From Chloroflexota bacterium (GTDB taxonomy: Bacteria > Chloroflexota > Dehalococcoidia > SM23-28-2 > RBG-16-64-32): 28,446 bases of DNA. Location of the stretch: NCBI GenBank assembly GCA_022561095.1, contig JADFRV010000005.1, positions 1 to 28,446 of the forward strand, read 5' to 3'. The notes under the pieces are model-generated. The model worked only from the letters and a program-made list of their open reading frames with translations. It had not been told where the DNA came from and searched no databases. Position numbers and translations under genes: made by a program. Below are positions 1 to 7,105 of this stretch, piece after piece. Every line of letters starts with the position of its first letter. Positions within the stretch are counted from its first letter, which is position 1.

Positions 1-342
1 TGGCGGCGGCCGCCGCGGCGACAGGTCGTAGAGCTTGGGGCGCGTCTGGCGGCCGATGACGAGGAGATCACGGAAGCCGTGGGTGGTGATGAGCGCGGTC
101 TTGGCGCCCTTACGCTCGATGATGGCGTTGGTGGCCACGGTGGAGCCGTGGGCGACTTCCAATTCTTGGCGGGCGGTAAGCGGCTCTTGGGGCCGGGCGG
201 CCATCTCGCGCAGCCCCTCCAGGACGCCCCGCGCCGGGTCTTCGGGTGTGGAGGGCCGCTTGTAGACGCTGAGGCGACCGTCCTGCCAGAGCAGGAAGTC
301 GGTGAAGGTGCCGCCGGTGTCGATACCGAGGATGGAGGCCAT
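1..342 (-). CDS. Hydantoinase/oxoprolinase family protein, N-terminal fragment
   Basis: The frame is open from an ATG at 342 to the window edge (114 codons), so the C-terminal part is missing. The visible protein begins MASILGIDTGGTFTDF, the phosphate-binding motif of the ASKHA-fold hydantoinase A / 5-oxoprolinase family. Further family hallmarks follow: a STPEDP segment near residue 31, HGSTVATNAIIERKGA near 65-80, and GFRDLLVIGRQTRPKLYDL near 90-107. Family members hydrolyse cyclic amides (hydantoins, 5-oxoproline) or carboxylate ketones with ATP, usually with a HyuB partner. The substrate cannot be read from this fragment, and no HyuB partner is visible because the downstream side lies outside the window. 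The family assignment is firm; the specific enzyme is not. Confidence 0.9.
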   Translation of the reverse strand, partial: MASILGIDTGGTFTDFLLWQDGRLSVYKRPSTPEDPARGVLEGLREMAARPQEPLTARQELEVAHGSTVATNAIIERKGAKTALITTHGFRDLLVIGRQTRPKLYDLSPRRPPP

Positions 343-458
343 GACTAGGGCGATTATAACGGCGGCTGCTCGCTAGGGCAGTGGTCTTCGCCATTTCGCC
401 GGTGGCATCAACACTTCCGTCTGACGTAAGCGTTATGGTATTCTGCGAGCAAGTCGTG

Positions 459-478
459 CCTGCCTACCGGCGGGCAGG
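459..478. repeat. Dispersed GC-rich palindromic element, copy 1
   Basis: The 20-base unit CCTGCCTACCGGCGGGCAGG has complementary ends (CCTGCC / GGCAGG) and can form a hairpin. It lies between a possible -10 (TATTCT at 439-444) and the ribosome binding site of the PHP gene, so it would be in that gene's 5' leader. Related units occur at 12878-12897 and 28106-28125. In one reading frame this element type encodes the peptide LPAGRQ, a signature that also appears as insertions in predicted proteins of many bacteria. Confidence 0.6.
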
Positions 479-499
479 TCTGGAAGCGGAAAGAGGCAG

Positions 500-1195
500 A
501 TGGGGACGATCATCGACCTGCATATCCATACCGTAGTCGGCTCTATGGACAGCGATATATCGCCGACGCGGCTGGCGGAGTCGGCCCGAGCGGCGGGGCT
601 GACCGGCGTGGCGCTCACGGAGCACATGTCGCAGTGGCTACCCGATGAGGCCGACCGGTTCCGGGAGGAGAGCGGGCTGTTTGTGTTCAACGCCCGCGAG
701 TGGTCCACCGACATGGGTCACATCATCGTCCTTGGCCTGGACCGCGAGGTGCGGGGACAGGCGCGCGCCCGCGACCTGCGACGGGTCTGTTTGGACAACG
801 ACGCCTACATGATACTCTGCCACCCCTTCCGCTACTTCCCCGGCCCTTCGAACTTCCTGTTCGGAGGCCGCCGCGACGCCGATGAGATGTCGCCTGAGGT
901 CCTGGCCGAGCATCCACTGTTCCACCTGGTGGACGCCATCGAGGTGCTGAACGGCGGCTGCATCGACCGCGAAAACGCACTGGCGCAGGAGGTGGCGCAG
1001 GTGCTGGGGAAGCCCGGCGTGGCCGGCAGCGACGCCCACATGCCGATGGAGGTGGGGCGCTACGCCACCGTGTTCGAGAAGGAGCTGGAGAGCGAAGAGG
1101 ATATGCTGGCGGAGCTACGTGCGGGCCGCTTCCAGGCCGCGCGGCGGGTCAGGCCGGGCGTGTTCGAGCCGCTGGAGCAGACGGTCCGGCCCTAG
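500..1195 (+). CDS. PHP-domain metal-dependent phosphoesterase-like protein
   Basis: This 231-residue protein belongs to the PHP superfamily, whose members are metal-dependent phosphoesterases, including histidinol phosphatase and the PHP exonuclease domain of DNA polymerases. The metal-binding motifs appear in order: DLHIHT at residues 6-11, TEHM near 40, a central CHPF motif near 112, and GSDAHMP near 176. The length fits stand-alone PHP proteins. An AGAGG element sits 5-6 bases before the ATG. A palindromic repeat occupies the leader upstream. The gene converges on the zinc-ribbon gene, with only 60 bases between them. The superfamily is clear; the substrate is unknown. Confidence 0.88.
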   Translation: MGTIIDLHIHTVVGSMDSDISPTRLAESARAAGLTGVALTEHMSQWLPDEADRFREESGLFVFNAREWSTDMGHIIVLGLDREVRGQARARDLRRVCLDNDAYMILCHPFRYFPGPSNFLFGGRRDADEMSPEVLAEHPLFHLVDAIEVLNGGCIDRENALAQEVAQVLGKPGVAGSDAHMPMEVGRYATVFEKELESEEDMLAELRAGRFQAARRVRPGVFEPLEQTVRP

Positions 1196-1205
1196 GCTCC
1201 TGGCG

Positions 1206-1245
1206 CACCGAAGTCAGGCTTAAGCCTGGCCTTCGTCTGGCGCCG
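1206..1245. terminator. Possible bidirectional hairpin between convergent genes
   Basis: The gap between two convergent stop codons contains a perfect 14-base palindrome, CAGGCTTAAGCCTG (1215-1228). It is nested between GAAG and CTTC and between flanking GCGC repeats. The position suits a shared transcription end for both genes. No clear U-tract follows on either strand, so this is a weak call. Confidence 0.35.
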
Positions 1246-1255
1246 GCAGGGAGGC

Positions 1256-1714
1256 TCAGCGCTTTCGCCGGAAGAGGCCCGATATCGAGCCCCACACGCC
1301 GCCGCCGCGGCCGCCGCCCTTCAGCCCGTCGATGAAGTTTCCCCAGGCCGCCTCCGCCGAGGCAGATCGCGATAGCCCCTTTATCCGCTCCTCTATGATG
1401 TCGCGCACGCGGCCCTCCTCGCCGGCGTCCAGCCAGAAGCCGTGCTCGTCCTCGCAGGTGTCCAGCTCCAGGTCGTAGGCGCGATAGTTGAAGGCGGTCA
1501 TACGCTTGCCGCACTTGGGGCAGTCCAGCTCGCTCTGCTTCTTGGCGTACTGGACGGTGGCGCGGCGCTCCTCCGGCGTGGAGGGGACGGTCGACTCAAG
1601 CTCGTCGAGCTCGTGGTGGTCCAGCCAGCGGCCGTTGCAGGTGGGGCAGTGGTCCACCTCGATGCCGTGGTGGTGCTCGATGATGAGCTCGGTGCCGTCG
1701 CGGGGACAGTTCAT
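1256..1714 (-). CDS. Zinc-ribbon (zf-TFIIB type) protein
   Basis: This 152-residue protein carries two consecutive TFIIB-like zinc ribbons. The first starts MNCPRDGTEL and closes with HCPTCNGRWLD. The second starts LDCPKCGKRM and closes with DTCEDEHGFWLD. The ribbons span about residues 1-110; the tail is Gly/Arg-rich and ends in a basic FRRKR. In the first ribbon the usual second cysteine is Asp (CPRD), which may weaken zinc binding there. The ATG at 1714 was chosen because GGAGG lies about 7 bases upstream and the zinc ribbon begins immediately; an upstream in-frame extension has no such support. Members of this family are uncharacterised, so no function is assigned. Confidence 0.8.
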   Translation of the reverse strand: MNCPRDGTELIIEHHHGIEVDHCPTCNGRWLDHHELDELESTVPSTPEERRATVQYAKKQSELDCPKCGKRMTAFNYRAYDLELDTCEDEHGFWLDAGEEGRVRDIIEERIKGLSRSASAEAAWGNFIDGLKGGGRGGGVWGSISGLFRRKR

Positions 1715-1801
1715 AGTCGGTGGCCTCCGTTTCTGTAGGAGATACGCGTCTAGGGTAGCACAGGGATGGGTGAGTGGCAGCAGGTGGGCGGTGAGCGGCA
1801 A

Positions 1802-2622
1802 TTAGGTTGTTCGTCGCCCCAGCGCCGCGTTCAGCGAGCCGGAGCGGTAGCCCGCCAGGTCCAGCGTCACGTACAGGTAGCCCAGCGCCTTCAGCCGCTC
1901 CACTACCTCGGCGCGGCGGGCGATGAGCAGCTCCAGCCCCGCCTCGTCCGTCTCGATGCGGGCCACGTCCTCGTGGTGGCGGACGCGGAGCTGTCGCAGG
2001 CCGAGGGAGCGCAGGTAGGCCTCCGCGTCGCCGATCCGGCCCAGCGCCTCGACGGTCACCGGCGTGCCGTAGGGGATGCGGGAGGAGAGGCAGGCCATCG
2101 CCGGCTTGTCCCAGGTGGGCAGACCCCGCTCCCGCGAGAGGGCGCGGATGTCCTCCTTGGTCAGGCCGGCCTCCACCAGCGGGCTGCGGACGCCGTGCTG
2201 GGTGGCGGCGCGGCGTCCGGGGCGAAAGTCGCCGGTATCGTCCAGGTTGCAGCCGTCGACGACGTGATCGAAGCCGCGCTCTCGCGCTATCCCCATGAGG
2301 CGGCCGTAGAGCTCGTCCTTGCAGTGGAAGCAGCGGTTGGGGCTGTTGGCGACGTAGTTGGGGTCGTCCATCTCCTGCGTGTCGATGAGCTCGTGGGCGA
2401 TGCCGAAGCTCCGCGCCAGCTCCTTCGCCTCCCGCACCTCGGACTGCGGGATGGAGGGGGAGACGCCGGTTATCGCCAGGGCGCGGTCGCTAAGGACGTC
2501 GCTGGCCACGGCGGCGACGAAGGTGGAGTCCACGCCGCCGGAGTAGGCGACGATGACGGAGCCCATCTCCGCGATGATGCCCTTCAGCGTCTGGAGCTTG
2601 TCTCGAGGGTGGCGTCAGTCAC
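1802..2622 (-). CDS. larE: ATP-dependent sacrificial sulfur transferase LarE, apparent N-terminal frameshift
   Basis: LarE donates sulfur from its own cysteine to build the nickel-pincer nucleotide cofactor of lactate racemase and related enzymes. The open frame from ATG 2566 (254 residues) shows the PP-loop SGGVDST (residues 9-15), CFHCK near 79-83, and the sacrificial cysteine in KPAMACLSSR (Cys159), equivalent to Cys176 of Lactobacillus LarE. That ATG omits the usual N-terminal helix. In-frame upstream codons read DKLQTLKGIIAE, which is typical LarE sequence, but the frame meets TGA with no ATG, GTG or TTG. A GTG at 2622 in another frame reads VTDATLE and would join it if one base were restored near 2604. 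A TATCAT -10-like box lies 8 bases before that GTG. No larA, larB or larC is in view. Confidence 0.85.
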
Positions 2623-2680
2623 GACGCCCTATGATAGCACAGACAGTGTTCAGTTAGGCCTGTCGCCTTGTGCCGACGCG

Positions 2681-3739
2681 CTACGGCGTGATGGCGATCT
2701 TGAGGACGCCCTCGGTCTTGGAGCGGAACAGGTCGTAGGCCTTGGGCATGTCGGCGAGCTTCATGTGGTGGGTGAACAGGGGCGTCAGGTCGACGTCACT
2801 ATTCTGCAGCAGGCCCAGAAGGTGCTCCAACCGTTCGCTCCCAGAGGGGCAGAGGGTGGTGACGATGCGGCGGTGCAGGAAGGACGGGGAGAGCGTGGGC
2901 ATGCTCACCTGGGGCGTGAGGCCATACACGCCGATGGACGACACCGTGCCGCCGCGACGGACGACACGAGTGCAGCTCTCGAAGGTGGGCTGAGTGCCTA
3001 CGGCCTCAACGGCGACGTCCACACCCAGGTTGTTGGTGAGCGACATGATCTCGACCACGGCGTCCTTCTCCTTGGCGTTGATGACCACGTTAGCGCCGAG
3101 CTTCTTGGACATCTCCAGACGCTCAGGGACGGCATCTACGGCGATGATGAGGCCGCAGCCGCGGGCGCGAGCACCGGCGGTGGCGCAGAGGCCGAGGGGG
3201 CCCTGGGCGAAGATGGCGACGGAATCGCCGAAGCCCGCACCGGCGCGCTCGATGGCGCCGAAGCCAGTGGACATAATGTCTGTGGCGAAGAGGGCGGCTT
3301 CGTCGGAGACTCCTTCGGGGACTTTGGCGGCGTTGATGTCTGCGTAGGGGACGGTGTAGTACTCCGCCTGGCAGCCGAAGAGTACGTGACCGCCGCCGCT
3401 GCAGACGCTATGGTCGACGGTCATGCACTCATGGCACTTGCCGCAGCCGACGAGGCAGGAGGCGATGACGCGGTCGCCGGGCTGAAATCGGGTGACGCCC
3501 GCGCCGACGGCGTGGACGGTGCCCACGGCCTCGTGGCCCATGGGAAAGCCTTCCGGCCTGCCGGCACCAGGGGCGAGTCCTTCTAGCAGCTGGTTGGGGA
3601 ACTCGTCCAGGAAGTGCATGTCCGATCCACAGACGGTGGCCAGGGTCGTTTTGAGCACGATCTCGCCTTCGCCGGGCTCGGGGATGGGCAGGTCCATCAT
3701 CTCTACCTTGCCGTTTTCAGTCTTGATGCATGCTTGCAC
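2681..3739 (-). CDS. Zinc-dependent medium-chain alcohol dehydrogenase
   Basis: This 352-residue MDR-superfamily oxidoreductase is of the threonine/sorbitol/alcohol dehydrogenase type and oxidises an alcohol with NAD(P). Catalytic zinc ligands are visible as CGSD (Cys37) and GHE (His69-Glu70). The structural zinc lobe has Cys95, Cys99, Cys102, Cys105 and Cys113. A Rossmann nucleotide-binding region follows; its glycine motif is atypical (AQGPLGLCA near 173-181). The start is GTG 3739, supported by GGAGG at 3748-3752 with 8-base spacing. It lies on the same strand as larE but about 60 bases before it, with no obvious functional tie. The substrate cannot be deduced. Confidence 0.88.
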   Translation of the reverse strand: MQACIKTENGKVEMMDLPIPEPGEGEIVLKTTLATVCGSDMHFLDEFPNQLLEGLAPGAGRPEGFPMGHEAVGTVHAVGAGVTRFQPGDRVIASCLVGCGKCHECMTVDHSVCSGGGHVLFGCQAEYYTVPYADINAAKVPEGVSDEAALFATDIMSTGFGAIERAGAGFGDSVAIFAQGPLGLCATAGARARGCGLIIAVDAVPERLEMSKKLGANVVINAKEKDAVVEIMSLTNNLGVDVAVEAVGTQPTFESCTRVVRRGGTVSSIGVYGLTPQVSMPTLSPSFLHRRIVTTLCPSGSERLEHLLGLLQNSDVDLTPLFTHHMKLADMPKAYDLFRSKTEGVLKIAITP

Positions 3740-3821
3740 GGGGGTAACCTCCTCACGATACGTCTTGGCCCGCCAATGACAGCACAGGGGTGCCGTTTAC
3801 GTCAAGGGGAGCGGCCTCTCG

Positions 3822-3850
3822 TTGACCGCGGCGAGGCGTTGGGCTAATCT
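3822..3850 (+). promoter_or_regulatory. Sigma-70-type promoter for rplY
   Basis: TTGACC (3822-3827) and TAATCT (3845-3850) are separated by exactly 17 bases. Predicted initiation is near 3857, about 18 bases before the rplY ATG, leaving room for its ribosome binding site. Confidence 0.55.
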
Positions 3851-3874
3851 GAAGCTTGGCGCAAGGAGAAGACG

Positions 3875-4585
3875 ATGGTGCAGAAGACGAAGGTAGAGTT
3901 GAAGGTTAGCCCTCGCGAGGTGCTAGGCAAGCAGGTGAAGGCCATGCGCCGTGAGGGCGTGATCCCTGCCAACGTATACGGACACGCACTGGAGTCGGTC
4001 GCCATCCAGATCTCGAAGGACGACCTGGTTCATCTCCTGCACAGCGCCGGCCGGAACGAGATCGTCTACCTGCGCCTGGACGGCGAGGAGGCCCGGCCTA
4101 CATTCCTGCGCCAGATACAGCGCAACCCCGTTACGGACGCCATCCTGCATGTGGACTTCTATCAGATATCGCTCAAGGAGAAGGTGCGGATGGAGGTGCG
4201 GCTGGTGCTGGTGGGGACCGCCCCCGCTGAGCAGACCCAGGGAGGTACCCTCCTGCATGGCCTGGACCGGATCGCGGTGGAGGGGCTTCCTACGGAGATA
4301 CCGTCTGTCATCGAGGTGGATGTGTCCGGCCTGGATGTGATTGACGCAACGATCTACGTGCACGAGCTCAGTGTGCCCGAGGAGATAACCGTCCTCAGTG
4401 ACCCCGCGCAGGTGGTGGCCAAGGTCGCGCCGCCGCAGGTGGAGAAAGAGCCTGAGGAAGAGGTCGAGGAGGAAGTGGAGGGCGAGGTTCCCGAGGGGGA
4501 GGTTCCCGAGGGGGAGGAGGGTGCGCCCAAGGACGAGGAGGGCGCGGCGCCTGCCGCCGAAGACCGCAAGGAGGGCAAACGCTAG
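3875..4585 (+). CDS. rplY: 50S ribosomal protein L25/general stress protein Ctc
   Basis: This 236-residue long-form (TL5/CTC type) ribosomal protein L25 binds 5S rRNA in the large subunit. The N-terminal L25 domain covers about residues 5-95, including REVLGKQVKAMRREGVIPANVYG and RQIQRNPVTDAILHVDFYQI. The C-terminal TL5 beta domain covers about 100-190. The last 45 residues are a very acidic, low-complexity Glu/Pro/Gly tail with a repeated GEVPE unit; such acidic tails are common in the long forms. AAGGAG precedes the ATG by about 7 bases. The gene has its own promoter and an intrinsic terminator directly downstream, so it looks monocistronic. It converges on fmt. Confidence 0.95.
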   Translation: MVQKTKVELKVSPREVLGKQVKAMRREGVIPANVYGHALESVAIQISKDDLVHLLHSAGRNEIVYLRLDGEEARPTFLRQIQRNPVTDAILHVDFYQISLKEKVRMEVRLVLVGTAPAEQTQGGTLLHGLDRIAVEGLPTEIPSVIEVDVSGLDVIDATIYVHELSVPEEITVLSDPAQVVAKVAPPQVEKEPEEEVEEEVEGEVPEGEVPEGEEGAPKDEEGAAPAAEDRKEGKR

Positions 4586-4605
4586 ATATTCAGGCTACGG
4601 ATCCG

Positions 4606-4636
4606 ATGGGGAGGGCGTCCTGCTCTCCCCATTTTC
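4606..4636 (+). terminator. Intrinsic terminator after rplY
   Basis: A perfect 8-bp stem, ATGGGGAG (4606-4613) with CTCCCCAT (4625-4632), is followed by TTTCATT. It lies 20 bases past the rplY stop codon and just before the stop of convergent fmt, so it may serve both strands. Confidence 0.6.
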
Positions 4637-4637
4637 A

Positions 4638-5603
4638 TTACCTGCCCAGCCTGCGGCCGATGAACTCCCGCATCCCCCTCAGGAACTCACTCGCGGTCAG
4701 CCTGCGCCGCCCCTCCCGTTGGGCCGTCAGCACAGCCAGCACTCCCTCCCCCGTGGCCACGCCGAACGCGCCCTGGTCGGTAGCGGACGGAAGTCCAGCC
4801 TGCTGCTCCGCGCCCAGCGCCACCACCGTGCCCGGAGCCGCTCCACCGTCCGCCAGGGGCCAGGCCTCCCATATGTGCAACAGCCTGCCGTCGAGTGTGG
4901 TAAAGGCGCCCGGCCAGGGGTTGTAGGCACGCACGCGCCGCCAGATCTCGTCCGCGGCCAGGGACCAGTCGATGGCGCCGTGCTCCTTCTTGAGGAGCGG
5001 CGCTTTCGTAGCCAGCGATTGGTCCTGGGGTTGCGGCTCGATCTCGTCGCGTAGCCAGCGGGGCAGCGTCTCCGCCACGAGGTCGGCGGCGACATGGGAG
5101 AGTTTCTCCATCAACGTCCCGGCGGTGTCTGAGTCGTCGATGGGAAGCCGGCGCTGGGCCAGTATGGGCCCGCTGTCCATGCCCGGGTCCATTAGGATGA
5201 TGGTGACGCCGGTTTCATGGTCGCCGGCCAGGATGGCGGCGGGGGCTGGGGAGGCGCCGCGATGTCGGGGCAGAAGGGAGGGGTGGACGTTGAGAACGCC
5301 CTTGCTCGGTATCTCCAGAACCTCCTGACGCAGGATCTGGCCGAAGGCCACGCCAACTGCGGCCTCAGGGTGAAGAGAGGCCAGCTCGGCTAGCGTTGAT
5401 GGGTCGCGCATACTGTCCGGCTGGTGGACAGGCAGGCCTATCTCCAGGGCGGCGCTCTTTACGGGTGGCGGAGTTGGGTGACGGCCGCGTCCAGCCGGTC
5501 TGTCCGGTTGCGTGTACACCGCCTTGATATCGAACCCATCGTCGACGAGCCGACGCAGGGAGGGGACGGCGAAAGAGGGTGTGCCCAGAAAAACGATGGC
5601 CAT
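4638..5603 (-). CDS. fmt: Methionyl-tRNA formyltransferase
   Basis: Fmt formylates initiator Met-tRNA with 10-formyltetrahydrofolate for translation initiation. At 321 residues it has the normal family length. The N-terminus MAIVFLGTPSFAVPSLRRL is diagnostic. The catalytic triad is Asn105, His107 (NVHPSLLPRHRGASP) and Asp143 (MDPGMDSG), matching Asn106/His108/Asp144 of the E. coli enzyme. The C-terminal tRNA-binding domain includes RVRAYNPWPGAFT. The usual API segment after RGA reads SPAPAAI, a mild variation. The ATG at 5603 was chosen over a long in-frame upstream extension because the protein begins with the canonical Fmt N-terminus there; a TAGAAT box lies about 16 bases upstream. It is divergent from the lipoprotein gene. 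Confidence 0.95.
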   Translation of the reverse strand: MAIVFLGTPSFAVPSLRRLVDDGFDIKAVYTQPDRPAGRGRHPTPPPVKSAALEIGLPVHQPDSMRDPSTLAELASLHPEAAVGVAFGQILRQEVLEIPSKGVLNVHPSLLPRHRGASPAPAAILAGDHETGVTIILMDPGMDSGPILAQRRLPIDDSDTAGTLMEKLSHVAADLVAETLPRWLRDEIEPQPQDQSLATKAPLLKKEHGAIDWSLAADEIWRRVRAYNPWPGAFTTLDGRLLHIWEAWPLADGGAAPGTVVALGAEQQAGLPSATDQGAFGVATGEGVLAVLTAQREGRRRLTASEFLRGMREFIGRRLGR

Positions 5604-5676
5604 GATGGTTCGCCCGCCGATTCTAGCACGGGCCGCTTCCGTAACGCGATACAGGGCTCCCGCGTTATAACTGTCA

Positions 5677-6279
5677 GTGTCTGCAAGAAGAGTAAGTGTC
5701 CGTCTCTGGTGGCCTCTGGGAGCGTTTCTGGCGGTCGTAGCGGTTTCTGTCGCGTTGGCCTGCAACGGCGATGGTGAACCGGAACAGACGATCGTCATCA
5801 GCTTCACCACCCCGACTGTGGTTCCCACCGCCACGTCGACCCCTACGCCAGACCCCACGCGCACCCCCACCCCCACCCCCACGCCGAACCCCGATGTGTG
5901 CGGCGTTAACCCGGACCCTGCTCCTGCCAGCCTCCTCCAGGTTCAGGAGCCACAGCCTGGAGAGAACGTGCGTGCGTCCTTTCACCTCCGCGGCTGGGGA
6001 TCCACGGAGAGCTTCCAGCAGATCGGGGTTGGGGTGGCGGTGATCAACGCCGGTGGGGATGTGGTGAAGGTGCTGGACCCCGTGCCCGCTCAACCACGGG
6101 CCTTCCGGGCACTGCCGTCAGGGCTGGAGAACACAGATCTCTCGAGCCCGTTCGCGGTGGATATACAGATTCCGGGTCTCGCGGGTCCGACGTCATTCTG
6201 CCTGTGGGTCTTCCTAGATACCGATCCGGAAGGCCTTCCCAAGGGTGTGCTCCAGGTGCCGGTCCTGGTTACTCCCTAG
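5677..6279 (+). CDS. Predicted lipoprotein or secreted protein with Thr-Pro linker
   Basis: This is an unrecognised 200-residue protein. Residues 1-28 form a basic N-region plus a hydrophobic stretch ending VALAC, a possible though non-ideal lipobox that would anchor it at Cys29. Residues 40-72 are a Thr/Pro-rich linker encoded partly by a tandem CACCCC microsatellite near 5862-5883. This linker type is common between membrane anchor and globular domain in Chloroflexota and Actinobacteria. The C-terminal 125 residues look like a beta-sandwich (alternating hydrophobic strands, two cysteines). The start is GTG 5677; no Shine-Dalgarno is seen and the start is uncertain. It converges with the DUF62 gene, overlapping its 3' end by 11 bases. 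Confidence 0.7.
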   Translation: MSARRVSVRLWWPLGAFLAVVAVSVALACNGDGEPEQTIVISFTTPTVVPTATSTPTPDPTRTPTPTPTPNPDVCGVNPDPAPASLLQVQEPQPGENVRASFHLRGWGSTESFQQIGVGVAVINAGGDVVKVLDPVPAQPRAFRALPSGLENTDLSSPFAVDIQIPGLAGPTSFCLWVFLDTDPEGLPKGVLQVPVLVTP

Positions 6280-7096
6280 CCGCCACCACCACGGGCTCGC
6301 CGATGTCGACGGCCAGTTCTGCGGCGGCGCTGCTTCCAGTCAGTGCGATCTCCAGGAAGCCGGAGCTGCCCGCCAGCGCCGTTAAGCCCGGCTTCTGCGA
6401 GTAGCTGCGCTGGAGGCCCGCGATCTTGCGCCCGCCTATCTCCACCGTGACCCGCCGCGATGCCAAATCATCCGTTCGCACGTTGGTGATAAGGTTGCCA
6501 AAGAGGTCGATGTGAACGACCCGACCGCTCAGGGCGCCGTCGGGCCGCCTCCGCGCGCGGAATGGGGACAGCGCGAACACTTCACTCACGACCTCGCCCA
6601 GGTCTGACAACGGCAGGCCCAGCGACAGATGAGCCGCCGCTGGGGCGAAGATATCGCGACCGTGGAACGTATCGCTGACTGGTTGCATGTGGTAGCGAGG
6701 GTTGCTCAGGGCCACGCCCAGAACCTCTTCCGGCAAGGGGACACGCGTAGCGGCTTCGCCGGCGTGGCTGCGGGTGTCTTCGGGCAGGGCGGCGGAGAGT
6801 ATGCCGTTGTCCGGCCCGAGGAAGCTCCCTCGGGCCGTCCGCAGCGCGATGGCGCGTCGCCCCGTGCCTACCTCCGGGTCCACCACGGCCAGATGGATGG
6901 CGCTGGGCGGGAAATACGGGCAAGCCGCCTCCAGCAGGAAGGCTCCCTGCTCTACGCGCTGGGACCTCACCGCGTGGCTCAGGTCCACGATTATCGCCTC
7001 CGGGTTGAGTGAGAGGATGACGCCTTTCATGGAGGCGACGTACGGGTCGGCGAGGCCGAAATCGGTTGTGAGGGTGATGATGGACTGTCGTAGCAC
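6269..7096 (-). CDS. SAM hydroxide adenosyltransferase (DUF62 family)
   Basis: This 275-residue member of the SAM chlorinase/fluorinase/hydroxide-adenosyltransferase superfamily would hydrolyse S-adenosylmethionine to adenosine and methionine. It has the conserved LTTDFGLADPYVASMKG at about 9-25 and PDNGILSAAL near 95. The Asp-Arg-His triad of the hydrolytic members is present as Asp73 (VVDPEVG), Arg80 (GRRA) and His145 (FHGRDIFAP). This favours hydroxide over halide as nucleophile, by family knowledge. The start is GTG 7096, 9 bases after the stop of the solute-binding protein, so it is the last gene of the gatB operon. Its role in that operon is not obvious. Confidence 0.88.
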   Translation of the reverse strand: MLRQSIITLTTDFGLADPYVASMKGVILSLNPEAIIVDLSHAVRSQRVEQGAFLLEAACPYFPPSAIHLAVVDPEVGTGRRAIALRTARGSFLGPDNGILSAALPEDTRSHAGEAATRVPLPEEVLGVALSNPRYHMQPVSDTFHGRDIFAPAAAHLSLGLPLSDLGEVVSEVFALSPFRARRRPDGALSGRVVHIDLFGNLITNVRTDDLASRRVTVEIGGRKIAGLQRSYSQKPGLTALAGSSGFLEIALTGSSAAAELAVDIGEPVVVAARE

Positions 7097-7105
7097 GGCT
7101 ACGCG

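Noticed and set aside
1766..3586. 606-codon plus-strand open frame
   Set aside because: It lies antisense to larE and the alcohol dehydrogenase, is rich in Gly/Ala/Val/Asp low-complexity sequence, and has no recognisable domain; a high-GC shadow.
5862..5883. Tandem CACCCC repeat as a regulatory or CRISPR-like array
   Set aside because: It encodes part of the Thr-Pro linker of the lipoprotein candidate and is explained by that coding sequence; no CRISPR-like repeat-spacer pattern exists in the window.
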